From an uncultured Lachnospira sp. (GTDB lineage: Bacteria > Bacillota > Clostridia > Lachnospirales > Lachnospiraceae), in contig CAKRLE010000008.1 in NCBI GenBank assembly GCA_934359185.1, forward strand, positions 1-64,000: a stretch of DNA of 64,000 nucleotides, read 5' to 3'. The notes under the pieces are model-generated. The model was not told the DNA's origin. It saw only the letters and a list, made by a program, of their open reading frames with translations, and did no database searches. Of the stretch, positions 35,728 through 45,180 are shown in pieces (the stretch's first letter is position 1; each line of letters starts with the position of its first letter). Position numbers and translations under genes: made by a program.

Positions 35728-36936
35728 TTACAATTTATTTAACAAACTATAATATTCTACCTTATTCCATATAATTTTTTCTTCGTCTATATCATATAAA
35801 TTTATCAATTCATTTCTTATGCTGTCTGCAAGGCTTTCTTTTAAAGCAGCAATAACTATATAGTCATATTTTATATTTCTTATGTATTCGATTGATATTA
35901 CATCATGCAGTACTTTTATATTTTTCCCTTCCGGATATTTATCAACCCAGGCAGCAATTTTACAATGACACGTATTTGTTAAATACTTGTACAAAGATTC
36001 ACTGCTATTCCCCGCTCCATATATTATTACGTTCTTGTTTTCCAGCCTTTGATAATTGTATTTATATGTTCCAAGGGTAAAACGGCTTATTCCATATAAC
36101 TGCTCAATAGTATGCAATTCAATATTCAGTATGTATTTTTTTAATTGTCTTAATAGCACGTATTTATGTTTATCACTACTAATAAAAACTTTTTCAAGTC
36201 CTTTATATAAATAATAAGCATTTATGCTTAATTTTTCATCAGCCGTGGTACACACTGAATTCTCATGTATATTATAATGATAAAAAGACTTTCTTAATAT
36301 ATATATACTTGATATCTTCATTATATAAGAATATAATACCAAGCAATCTTCTCCATAAAAAACCCTCATATCTATTTCATCATATATAGATAATAATATC
36401 TTTCTTATAAATAATTTATTACATAACGTACCATAAATACCAAAATCATTATTTTTATCATCAAACAGCATAGTTTTATAAATATTTTCTGGTAAATTAC
36501 TATAAATTCCCTGTTCAAAATTATCTAACAATTCTATATGAAATCCACATATCTCATCATCCCGATACATTCCTGACGATACTAAATCACATTGATTTTC
36601 TTTTTGTATGTTTATAAGAGTAGCGTACATACTACTTTCTATCCAGTCATCACTATCTACAAATCCAATAAACTCTGCTTTAGCTGCTCTTACACCAGCT
36701 TTTCTAGCCGCATTAGCTCCACCATTATAACTTAGCGGAATTATTGTAATTCTTTTATCTTCTTTTGAATAATCTTCACATATTCTTAAAGTATTGTCCA
36801 AGGATGCATTATCAACTAATATAAGTTCAAAATCATCAATATCTTGATTTAAAATACTATCTATACATTGTGATATTGTTTTCTCCGAATTATACATTGG
36901 AACAATTATGCTTAATAGCGGATTACTATTTTTCAT
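35728..36936 (-). CDS. Glycosyltransferase family 2 with C-terminal Rossmann module
   Basis: A 402-residue protein. Residues about 1-230 are a GT-A domain: LSIIVPMYNSEKTISQCIDS, LVDNASLDNT, and the DXD motif in GFVDSDDW. Residues about 298-395 are the Rossmann module (VIIYGAGNSSESLYKYL, then AWVDKYPEGKNI), placed at the C-terminus rather than the N-terminus. The sugar and acceptor are unknown. Translation start is supported by GGAG 8-9 nt upstream. Confidence 0.88.
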   Translation of the reverse strand: MKNSNPLLSIIVPMYNSEKTISQCIDSILNQDIDDFELILVDNASLDNTLRICEDYSKEDKRITIIPLSYNGGANAARKAGVRAAKAEFIGFVDSDDWIESSMYATLINIQKENQCDLVSSGMYRDDEICGFHIELLDNFEQGIYSNLPENIYKTMLFDDKNNDFGIYGTLCNKLFIRKILLSIYDEIDMRVFYGEDCLVLYSYIMKISSIYILRKSFYHYNIHENSVCTTADEKLSINAYYLYKGLEKVFISSDKHKYVLLRQLKKYILNIELHTIEQLYGISRFTLGTYKYNYQRLENKNVIIYGAGNSSESLYKYLTNTCHCKIAAWVDKYPEGKNIKVLHDVISIEYIRNIKYDYIVIAALKESLADSIRNELINLYDIDEEKIIWNKVEYYSLLNKL

Positions 36937-36965
36937 TACATTTCACTCCAGATTATTTTTTATCA

Positions 36966-38132
36966 TTATAATTGTTGAGCAGCTGGTATTAAATAATTAT
37001 AGCAATCTGCACCATGACAATATCTGCACATATCCAAATATCCTTTTTCAGAATATCCTAATATGTATTCTAAAAGTTCTCTTCTCCAATTCTCACCTGT
37101 CAGCTGGTTAAAATCCAGATAATCATCTTTTCCAACATTAAAATTCAAATTATCAGATACACTTCGAGCCATAACGCAATAATAGAATTTATTTTCACGA
37201 ATTTCATGACATGAAGTATGGCAAGCATCAAACACCTCTATCAACTCTTCATCAGAACAATCTCTTTTATAATAATCAAATCCATAATCCATCCAGTTTT
37301 TTTCTTTTTTACCTATTCTATAATTCACATTATTGTTTTTAAATATATTTTCCAATTTAACATATTGCATTTCTAATTTGCTTATAGCATTTGAATAGTT
37401 TGATACTCTGAATAGAACATCATATTGTTTACACATATTCAGCAGCTCATCGCTCGGAAATATAGTACCATTAGTTGTAATTGAAAAAATATTAATTTTA
37501 TCACGATAATTCTTTCCAATGTATTCTATTGCCTGTCCTAAATAAGAATATAACATCGGTTCACCACCAATTAGAACAAATTCATGTATGTAATCCACTT
37601 TTGAAAAAAATACATCTGCACTTTTCTTTACCTGTTCTAATGTAAGGTCTGGATTATCTCTGCCAACTGCATAACAGCCATGTGCACATTTTTTACATTT
37701 GAGCGTACATCTTTCTGTTACACATATTTGACAAAGATTAAGAAATATCTGATTGCATAAATCATATATTATTAAAGGTAAGACCTTTTCCAAGAAATAT
37801 TCATATGTAAAGAAATGCTCATCACATTTTAATCCCCTATTCTCAAGATTACTTTTGATTTTATTTGTATTTTCTTCAGTAGCAGCAATAATAATTACAT
37901 CTTTTTTTCCGCTTTCAAAAAATTCTTTTTCCGAAAATACCTTCTCGTTGTTAAAGCCCTTTTCTTGAATTTTTTCATTATTATCTATGAAGCAGCTGAA
38001 CATCCCATAATGCTTAAGCACATTATACAAATCACCACCTAATATTCCAGCACCATAAATACAGAATTTTGTATCTTTTTTATTAATGCCGCTAACATAA
38101 AGTCTTTCATTTGTTTTATTAACCCATTTCAT
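36966..38132 (-). CDS. Radical SAM protein with N-terminal Rossmann module and extra C-terminal cysteines
   Basis: A 388-residue protein. The Rossmann module covers about 18-115 (FCIYGAGILGGDLYNVL, SCFIDNNEKIQEKG). The radical SAM domain has CTLKCKKC (Cx3Cx2C), the GGEPMLYS motif and ITTNGT. Toward the C-terminus further cysteines (ACHTSCHE, YYCVMARS, MCRYCHGADC) suggest an auxiliary SPASM/Twitch-type cluster. Chemistry is unknown; in glycan loci, radical SAM proteins can deoxygenate, epimerise or modify amino sugars or peptides. It is paralogous to the protein at 51169. Confidence 0.85.
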   Translation of the reverse strand: MKWVNKTNERLYVSGINKKDTKFCIYGAGILGGDLYNVLKHYGMFSCFIDNNEKIQEKGFNNEKVFSEKEFFESGKKDVIIIAATEENTNKIKSNLENRGLKCDEHFFTYEYFLEKVLPLIIYDLCNQIFLNLCQICVTERCTLKCKKCAHGCYAVGRDNPDLTLEQVKKSADVFFSKVDYIHEFVLIGGEPMLYSYLGQAIEYIGKNYRDKINIFSITTNGTIFPSDELLNMCKQYDVLFRVSNYSNAISKLEMQYVKLENIFKNNNVNYRIGKKEKNWMDYGFDYYKRDCSDEELIEVFDACHTSCHEIRENKFYYCVMARSVSDNLNFNVGKDDYLDFNQLTGENWRRELLEYILGYSEKGYLDMCRYCHGADCYNYLIPAAQQL

Positions 38133-38253
38133 AATATACTACACAGACAGCATTTTGCTATCTTTTCCTCCCTACAATATTCATCTTATAAACTGACTAC
38201 AAAAATAATAAGTCCACTTTATTATGAATTACATTTTCAAACATTTATTTTCA

Positions 38254-39462
38254 CTAAAAATCTCTTGTAATAAAAATCGTATCATTTCCTTTTAACTCAA
38301 AAATCTCCTCTAATGATTCTTTCCATTTTTTTGATACAGAAATAATAACTAATCCCTGAGAATTAAAATCATCAAGTGCTATAACTTTATATCCGTGCCA
38401 TGTTCTATAGTTTACAGTATATGAAACTATTATTGCACATATATTTATCTGATAACGGCTTAAAAGAGCTACTGTTTCTTCTGCACTGACTCCGTCTCCA
38501 TAAACAAAAACACTCTCTGATAATCTGATTTTAGTTATTTCCTCATCAAGAAGCTCTCTTATATATGGGTATGTTCTGTTTTTAACAAATTTTTGTAAAA
38601 GATCATTATATGGTGAATAATTCAAAACATTTATGCTATTTTCCGGTTCTATACATATTATATGTTCAATCCTTCGTTTAAATAAATGCAACCTTTCAAT
38701 TATTTCATTATATATGTACTCATCATTATAATTCTGTTTTGACATAATTGATAATTGATCATATATAACCAGACAAGAATACAACTGTTTTATACCTAAT
38801 GTATGCGAAATCGACGAACTACATTGTCTGTATATATACAGCGTATCAGGTATTACTTTAACGCACTTTGCTTTTATCAATGTCTGAATTGTAAACAAAG
38901 TATCTTCATAATAAATACCAGGGTAAAAATACGCATTATTGTTTTTCAAAAATTCAAGATTCCAAAGTTGAAATCCACATGCGCTTTGATACTCTTTATT
39001 ATCATGCAACAATGCTATCAATTTTTTTCCATCACATACTGGATAAGTGCTTTTATATTTTATTGTCCTCAGCTTTTTCTTTAAATCCTCAGAATATTCC
39101 AAGGCACTAAAAAAAACTGCTTCCACCCCATATTTTTCTGCAGTTTCCCACAATATTTCTAACGCCTGCGGCACAAAACAATCATCTGCATCAAGGAAAC
39201 AGATATATTTTCCTTTGCTCAATTCAATTGCCTTATTACGGCTAACTGACAGTCCACAATTTTCTTCATTAATAATAATATTAAATCTGGAATCCTTTGA
39301 AACTAATATTTGTAAGTGTTTTAAAGAATCATCTGTGGAACAATCGTCAACACATATAACCTCAAAATCCTTAAATGTCTGGTTTTTTATACTTTGAACA
39401 TAATCAGATAAATATTTTGATTTATTATAAATTGATGTGATAATTGTTATCTTTATAGGCAT
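38254..39462 (-). CDS. Glycosyltransferase family 2 with C-terminal Rossmann module
   Basis: A 402-residue protein from the ATG at 39462, 7 nt from GAGG; the ATG two codons earlier is too close to that site. The GT-A part (about 1-220) has ITIITSIYNKSKYLSDYVQS, VDDCSTDDSL and the DXD region FLDADDCF. The C-terminal part (about 313-402) is a variant of the Rossmann module: VFVYGDGVSAEETVALLS, followed by a less clear acidic position. Donor and acceptor are unknown. It is preceded by a 120-nt AT-rich gap separating it from the radical SAM gene. Confidence 0.87.
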   Translation of the reverse strand: MPIKITIITSIYNKSKYLSDYVQSIKNQTFKDFEVICVDDCSTDDSLKHLQILVSKDSRFNIIINEENCGLSVSRNKAIELSKGKYICFLDADDCFVPQALEILWETAEKYGVEAVFFSALEYSEDLKKKLRTIKYKSTYPVCDGKKLIALLHDNKEYQSACGFQLWNLEFLKNNNAYFYPGIYYEDTLFTIQTLIKAKCVKVIPDTLYIYRQCSSSISHTLGIKQLYSCLVIYDQLSIMSKQNYNDEYIYNEIIERLHLFKRRIEHIICIEPENSINVLNYSPYNDLLQKFVKNRTYPYIRELLDEEITKIRLSESVFVYGDGVSAEETVALLSRYQINICAIIVSYTVNYRTWHGYKVIALDDFNSQGLVIISVSKKWKESLEEIFELKGNDTIFITRDF

Positions 39463-39490
39463 ATTCATCCCTCATTTTTAATCATTATTG

Positions 39491-39961
39491 TCAGTTAGTA
39501 TATTCTAACAATGCCTCAATGGCTTCTCGTACAGCTCCCCCTCCACCATTTCTTGATGCAACAAAATTGCACACTTCCTTAACTGGTTTTACCGCATCAT
39601 TTGGACATGCAGACCACTCTGCTTTTTTTATTATATCTAAGTCATTAAGATCATCACCCATACATGCCACATTCTTCCATTCCAGTTTAAGAACATGTAA
39701 TAATTTTTCTAAATCGTCTACTTTATTTTTGCTTCCTTGTATAACATATGGTATCTCCAATTCTTTACATCGATTTTCAACAATATCAGATTTTCTTCCA
39801 GTTAATACTACCGGAATAATTTGTTTACATGGTAAAATACAATGTATTCCATATCCATCTTTAACATCAAAAGATTTAAAAGCTTCTCCTGAATTTCCAA
39901 TATATATCTTTCCATCTGTCATTGTTCCATCAACATCCATAACAAACAATTTTATACTCAT
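39491..39961 (-). CDS. KdsC-like HAD phosphatase (ulosonate-type sugar phosphate)
   Basis: A 156-residue capless HAD enzyme, starting MSIKLFVMDVDGTMTDG with D9 and D11 as the catalytic pair. It includes VVLTGRKS (motif II), KVDDLEKLL and GDDLNDLD (motif IV). The size and missing cap match KdsC, which dephosphorylates Kdo-8-phosphate, and the related phosphatases fused to or paired with CMP-sialate synthetases. The NeuA-like synthetase at 42433 supports a role in making an acidic nonulosonate-like sugar. A GTG nine bases upstream coincides with the ribosome site and is rejected. Confidence 0.85.
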   Translation of the reverse strand: MSIKLFVMDVDGTMTDGKIYIGNSGEAFKSFDVKDGYGIHCILPCKQIIPVVLTGRKSDIVENRCKELEIPYVIQGSKNKVDDLEKLLHVLKLEWKNVACMGDDLNDLDIIKKAEWSACPNDAVKPVKEVCNFVASRNGGGGAVREAIEALLEYTN

Positions 39962-39973
39962 TAATACCACCTT

Positions 39974-40807
39974 TTAAAAACCAGTTATCATTATACTTAT
40001 CCCATCACCTATTGGATACTTGGCATAACGCCCATTCATTTCCTCAAGAAATTGGTTTACAGCTTCATGCGGTCCTTTAAAATTCGTTGCAAAATAATCA
40101 TGTACCAGAATTACTCCACCTGAAATCATCTTATCTTTAAAAAGTTTCAATCCGTTATATGTAGGTTCATATAAGTCCACATCCAAATTAACAAATGCGA
40201 AACGTTCCTCTCCTAATTGCTTTGCTGTATCTGGAAAATATCCCTTATGTATTATAACATTTTCTGGATAAATCATCTTTTTCATTACCATGTCAATGCT
40301 CGCATTAGAATAATCCCCAACTTTAGCTTCTGAATACAAGCTGTCTTTATCAATATCTCTTTTATCAAACCCCTCAAACGTATCAAAAAGATGTAACTTC
40401 TGCTTAGCATAAAATTGATTAATCCATTTTGCGAAATCCCCCTCAAAAACCCCGACTTCTGCAACCGCTGCATTTTCAAAATTTTGTATTTGGGATAATT
40501 TTTCCAAAAATGAAATTCTGCTTAACAATGGCAGCTCAATAAAAGTTGTATCAATTTTTCTGGAATCTATTCCCATACTAATAAGCTGTTGTTTTATATT
40601 CATCATACCTGGAGCTGATGTTATAACAACAACATCCCATTCTAATTGGAAACATTCTTCAATACCATAAGTCTTTATTCCATTTATACTCGTTCCTATT
40701 TTATCTTTATCATTATCTGTAAATGCTATTATTTCATATTTTTCTGATATTTCATCAAACAGTCTTTTTCCACCGCCTGCTGCACCAAAACAAATCGCTT
40801 TTTCCAC
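39974..40807 (-). CDS. TylF/macrocin-O-methyltransferase-like enzyme with N-terminal Rossmann module
   Basis: A 277-residue protein with a GTG start (40807) 7 nt after AAGG. Residues 1-95 carry the Rossmann module (AICFGAAGGGKRLFDEI, IIAFTDNDKDKIGTS). Residues about 105-277 are a TylF-type methyltransferase: VAEVGVFEGDFAKWI, LFDTFEGFDKRD and the metal-binding NLDVDLYEPTYNGLK. TylF enzymes O-methylate sugar hydroxyls, for example on macrolides; here a surface-glycan sugar is more likely. It lies between the KdsC-like gene and the aldolase gene. Confidence 0.87.
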   Translation of the reverse strand: MEKAICFGAAGGGKRLFDEISEKYEIIAFTDNDKDKIGTSINGIKTYGIEECFQLEWDVVVITSAPGMMNIKQQLISMGIDSRKIDTTFIELPLLSRISFLEKLSQIQNFENAAVAEVGVFEGDFAKWINQFYAKQKLHLFDTFEGFDKRDIDKDSLYSEAKVGDYSNASIDMVMKKMIYPENVIIHKGYFPDTAKQLGEERFAFVNLDVDLYEPTYNGLKLFKDKMISGGVILVHDYFATNFKGPHEAVNQFLEEMNGRYAKYPIGDGISIMITGF

Positions 40808-40822
40808 TAAACAACCTTCTTT

Positions 40823-42436
40823 CTATGAGTATTTACTTGGGGTTATTGTCTCAATATTTATTTTCATTGCCACACGTTCTCTAAAACTTTTAAATAAATT
40901 ACTGATTTCTTCATTTATTTGTTTATATGTCATATTAATATGTCGTATTGGTTCTGTTCCATTAATATAGTTACTTTGCTGTTCGTCCAGACCATCAAAT
41001 CCTGCGATTGCAATTTTACTTACTCCTAATTGATCTAATAAATTCAATAACATTATTGTGCTATTATCTGGCAGCACACTACTTTCCTCAATCAGACTAG
41101 AATAATTGATGACTAACGATTTATCATCTTTTGTATGAATATTACTTGTTAATATATACTTTTCTGAATCAGACTCTTCTTTATTCCCTTTAAATTCTTC
41201 CCAACGAATTGCATTAGAAAAAAATATGTAATCAATTTTAAAATCACATGGCTTAAAATTTACGCTAATCACTATTGGATTATAATCTTGTATATATTTT
41301 GTAATAACAGGCTTGTATTTTTCTATTGTTATTCCTGGAGCCATTATCAAAATAGTTTGTCCTTTAAATTTATCAACAAGTTTTTCAACAGTTTCTGAAT
41401 CATTAACCTTAGTTGAAGAATATTCCAGATATAATTTTTGAATTAAATCGTAATCATACCTCTGTCTGTTCTCCTCATCAATGCTGGATATAATATACTT
41501 TACATCACAATTTTGCAAGCGATACTTTGATGTAAGAAATATCACATTATTAGGATGTGCTTTGTATATACCAGCCATAAACGAAGGAATTGAATATCCC
41601 CACTCATTATCTTTTTTATATGGCTCAATATAACAATCTATTGCATCTAATATTGCATCCGTATTGTAATCATAATTTTTTTTCCGGGCCAAATAGTCTA
41701 TAATTAATTCGGTATTGAGATTCCCTGCACATTTTCCCATTCCATTTATTGTAGAATCTATAATAATTTTACGCTCATTATTTGATAATTGTATAATCCT
41801 TTGTGCCATTGCAAATGACATCTGCATATTATTATGAGAATGAAAATCTATCGCTATTTCTTTTTTCAAATTATGATTTACAACATTCCAAATATAATCT
41901 AAATCATCTAAATACATTGATCCATATGTATCTATTATGCCAAATGAAACAGGATTGATTTCATTAGCAATACCAATCAGTTCCAACAATTCCGTTGTCG
42001 TATATCCATTTGTAAAAACGGTTTGAACATACAAGTCATATCCTTTTTTTTGAATCATTTTCATTTCGGATATAATATCATCACGATGCTCGTAATAATT
42101 TTTTTTGGTAAAGCCATAACGAATACCTGTTATTCTTTTATTATTTCTCTCATCCAAATTATCTATATTATATAAGCCGTAATCAACAAATAAAACATAC
42201 CGCTGATTTCCCTCTCCTATATTCTCTGCATAATAGTTTGCTTGAGCAACTGTTCCAAAAAAAGTACTATTTCCACAATAATTAATATTATCTCTTAAGA
42301 AACCAAGTTCTATGATGTCTATGTTTGACTTCTTTAAAAACTTTCCAATACCAATAATTTCATTATCCTGAAATTTGCAGTCTATTATCCTTCCACCATC
42401 ACGCAAGGTACAATCAAGAATCTCTATGTCTTTCAT
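40823..42436 (-). CDS. DRE-TIM aldolase/HMG-lyase-type enzyme fused to an MptE/DUF115-like domain
   Basis: A 537-residue protein. Residues about 1-310 are a DRE-TIM metallolyase barrel: DCTLRDGG (8-15), the metal pair in HSHNNMQ, and GMGKCAGNLNTE. This is closest in style to 4-hydroxy-2-oxovalerate aldolases. Residues about 355-530 form a second Rossmann-like domain (ILIMAPGITIEKY, VISVNF, YIFFSNAIRW, IAIAGFDGL) similar to MptE/DUF115 proteins. The stop of the upstream CMP-sugar synthetase-like gene overlaps its start by 4 nt (ATGA). It may build the carbon skeleton of an unusual ulosonic-type sugar; inference from neighbours. Confidence 0.78.
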   Translation of the reverse strand: MKDIEILDCTLRDGGRIIDCKFQDNEIIGIGKFLKKSNIDIIELGFLRDNINYCGNSTFFGTVAQANYYAENIGEGNQRYVLFVDYGLYNIDNLDERNNKRITGIRYGFTKKNYYEHRDDIISEMKMIQKKGYDLYVQTVFTNGYTTTELLELIGIANEINPVSFGIIDTYGSMYLDDLDYIWNVVNHNLKKEIAIDFHSHNNMQMSFAMAQRIIQLSNNERKIIIDSTINGMGKCAGNLNTELIIDYLARKKNYDYNTDAILDAIDCYIEPYKKDNEWGYSIPSFMAGIYKAHPNNVIFLTSKYRLQNCDVKYIISSIDEENRQRYDYDLIQKLYLEYSSTKVNDSETVEKLVDKFKGQTILIMAPGITIEKYKPVITKYIQDYNPIVISVNFKPCDFKIDYIFFSNAIRWEEFKGNKEESDSEKYILTSNIHTKDDKSLVINYSSLIEESSVLPDNSTIMLLNLLDQLGVSKIAIAGFDGLDEQQSNYINGTEPIRHINMTYKQINEEISNLFKSFRERVAMKINIETITPSKYS

Positions 42437-43089
42437 TTACTGTTCCTTTCCAAATATTGTTCAACAACTTTTGCAAACTCAAAATCTTCCGGCTCGTCAA
42501 TATCAACAGCTTCCATCTGATCAATACTGCACATAAATGGTTTTTTACCTATACGCTGATGTAAATTGATAAAAACATCTTTGGTAAAAATATAAAAAGC
42601 CCCTGTTTCCATATAAATAGGTTCTAAATTTTGTGTCGTAACAATATCTTTCATATCATAATTAAATGGTACACCTTTATACCAACAATAATCCTGTATT
42701 CTAACGCAGCTAAATGCTGAATCATACTCCCCACTTAGCACTGCCTCTAATCCTTTTATTATAGATTCAGGTCTTGTAAATGGCTGGGTAACATGTGTAA
42801 GTACATAAATATCCGCATCAACATCTTTTACAAATTGTTCTATTATATCCAGTCCTTTTACTTCAAAGCCGTCTAATGTCTTGCTTCTTTTTAAAAAGTT
42901 TATGCCTTCTGGAATATAATCACATATTTTTTCATCGCTGCAATATACATATTTTTCATCTATTTGTGAAATATCTTTAACTGTTTTAAAGATATAATCA
43001 CATAATGGTCTCCCATTTAAGTCCTTAATATTTTTTCCTGGCAGTCTTTGATTATTTAACTTTATTGGTATAAATGATACAACCTTCAT
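42433..43089 (-). CDS. NeuA/KdsB-like CMP-sugar synthetase (cytidylyltransferase)
   Basis: A 218-residue nucleotidyltransferase starting MKVVSFIPIKLNNQRLPGKN; that block is the family's CTP-binding motif. Other conserved segments are YVYCSDEKI, VTQPFTRPESI and the C-terminal AVDIDEPEDFEFA, the usual metal/sugar site of acylneuraminate synthetases. Longer upstream reading is open but overlaps the methyltransferase gene. It should activate an acidic sugar as its CMP derivative; no NeuB, NeuC or KdsA relatives are in the window, leaving the precursor unexplained. Confidence 0.88.
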   Translation of the reverse strand: MKVVSFIPIKLNNQRLPGKNIKDLNGRPLCDYIFKTVKDISQIDEKYVYCSDEKICDYIPEGINFLKRSKTLDGFEVKGLDIIEQFVKDVDADIYVLTHVTQPFTRPESIIKGLEAVLSGEYDSAFSCVRIQDYCWYKGVPFNYDMKDIVTTQNLEPIYMETGAFYIFTKDVFINLHQRIGKKPFMCSIDQMEAVDIDEPEDFEFAKVVEQYLERNSK

Positions 43090-43120
43090 GCTCTTTTTTA
43101 CACTCCATCCTTTTCTCTTC

Positions 43121-44005
43121 TTACTTATGTGCATATAATACGATGTAATCTGCATTACCATGCATCTCACAATCTTTCTTCCAAACAGCATCCAAAACGC
43201 CAGATACAGCACTGTCCGGAATCTCAGTTCCTGGCTTTTTTTCTTTTATCCATCCCAACATATTTGCAATTCCGTAACGCTGATAATATTTTATTTCTAT
43301 ATAAGAAAAGCCAGTTTCCTCTGCCATTGTTCTAAGACTTTCCTCGGAAAAAATCCATAAATGCTGTGTGCTAAACAAAATTTTCTTTTCATATATTGTC
43401 CCAAGCAATGCTCTCATAATCGGAGCATCTGTCGGTGTTCCAATAATAGCAGTTCCTCCTTCTTTAAGTAAATCCTTGCACTCTTTCAAAAAATCCTGTG
43501 GTTTTTCAACATGTTCAATCACGTCAAACGAAGTTACAACATCTACCTTGTTTTTCCACTTCTTTAATGCTTCAGCCGCATAAGGATAAGTGTAAAATCC
43601 CTTTCTATCCATAACATTACGATAAAATTGTGATGGTTCAATTGCAATTACACTTGACGATACGCCATTGATATAATCTAAAAATGCACCGCAACCACAT
43701 CCTATGTCTGCTGTTACTTTATTTCTATAAATTTCCGTCCCAGTATATCTAAATTTTTCTATCGTTTCTTTATCATGTAAACGATAAAATGTTTCTTCAT
43801 CAGTTGAACCCTCTAATGATTTTCTATATTCAGCACTTTCATAATACTGTTCCAGATTCATTATTGGTTCATGCCACATTACTTTACAATGGTCACATTT
43901 ATATATTTCTACATCTGAATCAGTATAGTGCTCTAACTTTCCATCTCTGATTTTATCATTGTAAACCACAGATATTTTTTCATTTCCGCATATTTTACAC
44001 TTCAT
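43121..44005 (-). CDS. SAM methyltransferase with N-terminal zinc-ribbon-like cysteines
   Basis: A 294-residue protein. It opens with CKICGN and CDHCKVMW (two CxxC pairs, positions about 3-6 and 37-40), as in NDP-hexose C-methyltransferase-like proteins. A class I domain follows: TADIGCGCGAFLDYI, VIAIEPSQF, VTSFDVIEHVEKP and GTAIIGTPTDAP. The fold is secure but the target, presumably a nucleotide-sugar or glycan in this locus, is not. It is 11 nt from the DUF115-like gene upstream. Confidence 0.87.
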   Translation of the reverse strand: MKCKICGNEKISVVYNDKIRDGKLEHYTDSDVEIYKCDHCKVMWHEPIMNLEQYYESAEYRKSLEGSTDEETFYRLHDKETIEKFRYTGTEIYRNKVTADIGCGCGAFLDYINGVSSSVIAIEPSQFYRNVMDRKGFYTYPYAAEALKKWKNKVDVVTSFDVIEHVEKPQDFLKECKDLLKEGGTAIIGTPTDAPIMRALLGTIYEKKILFSTQHLWIFSEESLRTMAEETGFSYIEIKYYQRYGIANMLGWIKEKKPGTEIPDSAVSGVLDAVWKKDCEMHGNADYIVLYAHK

Positions 44006-44016
44006 TTTGTACCTCT

Positions 44017-45111
44017 CTATTTTTCAAACAACGAGTCAAAATCTGTTCTTTCAAATATTTCCAACATTCCACCTCTTGTTGCATTATAAATTTCTATATT
44101 GTTCATCTCACAATATTTACGTGCTGCACAATAGGCATTCTCCGCCTTATACACTTCTGACCCATTAGGCAGATTATAATTTCCCAGGAAAGCTGCATGT
44201 TCTTCCCCTTTTGATATCACTCCATCATGTACATTTCCATTCTTATCAATTATTTTTGAAAATGTATGATCAATACCAATTAGATATATCTTTTTAAATC
44301 CCATATATGCTGCCATCTGTATCATGGCATATGTAGTAGTAGTTCCAGAATATACCTCTAGAGAACAATCATCTGAAAATGAAATACTTTCAATATTTTC
44401 TGGAAGTTTCATTTTCATGAAATACAAATTATCCAAATCCTTATCATCCCGATATTTATATAAAGATCCTCCTCCTCTTACAAATGCTGCACTACAGTTA
44501 TTCATCAAATTTTTCACTAATTCCCTTGACTCAAATGTAGTTGAATTAGATTCTAAAAAGAAATAATATTCTGGTCTCCATTCAGTTTTATCAAAGCACT
44601 GAAAAATAAGATTACATGCAAATGTATGCTCGTTTTTTAATCTCTGTAAATCATCTATTTTCAGGCTTGGACCATTTCCGATTATAAAACAGCGTTCTCC
44701 ATTATGAATATCCTGAAATTTTTTTATTTTTTTTGAATACTGCGAAACATTAATAACTTCATCCTCAATCATAGAAAAAATTGAAACATCCGATATTGCT
44801 ATTATTTGTTCGTCTTTTATCCCTGCAAGTTTCAATTGTTTATAAACAGCTTCATAAGAACGCATTGATAATATATACATAACATTATCATTACAACAGA
44901 TATTTTTTCCACTATATACATTTTTCCCATTGTATTGTTTATTTATATCCACAGAATAATTATCAAAATATCCAGACCATTTTATTTTTTTTTCATTTAA
45001 TAATATGCCCAGATAATTACCATACACAGATACGCCCCATATATATATTTCTTTCTCATTGCTATTGTCGCATATATACTTTATAAGCAATTCATAACTA
45101 TCAAAAAACAT
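44017..45111 (-). CDS. MptE/DUF115-like protein with N-terminal Rossmann module
   Basis: A 364-residue protein. Residues about 18-115 carry the Rossmann module (IYIWGVSVYGNYLGILL, SGYFDNYSVD). Residues about 130-355 are a DUF115/6-hydroxymethylpterin pyrophosphokinase MptE-like domain: RCFIIGNGPSLKIDDL, EYYFFLESNS and KKIYLIGIDHTFSK. In Campylobacter and others, DUF115 proteins (Maf type) take part in nonulosonic-acid transfer to flagellin. A similar transfer role, or pterin-like chemistry, is possible here. Confidence 0.83.
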   Translation of the reverse strand: MFFDSYELLIKYICDNSNEKEIYIWGVSVYGNYLGILLNEKKIKWSGYFDNYSVDINKQYNGKNVYSGKNICCNDNVMYILSMRSYEAVYKQLKLAGIKDEQIIAISDVSIFSMIEDEVINVSQYSKKIKKFQDIHNGERCFIIGNGPSLKIDDLQRLKNEHTFACNLIFQCFDKTEWRPEYYFFLESNSTTFESRELVKNLMNNCSAAFVRGGGSLYKYRDDKDLDNLYFMKMKLPENIESISFSDDCSLEVYSGTTTTYAMIQMAAYMGFKKIYLIGIDHTFSKIIDKNGNVHDGVISKGEEHAAFLGNYNLPNGSEVYKAENAYCAARKYCEMNNIEIYNATRGGMLEIFERTDFDSLFEK

Positions 45112-45180
45112 AAATATCCTCTCTATAAAAATATTTTAATTTCTTATTCCATATGACTCTTTATAAAAAAATTAACTATT

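Noticed and set aside
43090..43212. Longer N-terminus for the CMP-sugar synthetase (41 extra residues)
   Set aside because: The extension overlaps the methyltransferase gene, is rich in Met/Tyr/Lys with no family match, and the conserved N-terminal beta strand begins exactly at MKVVSFIP.
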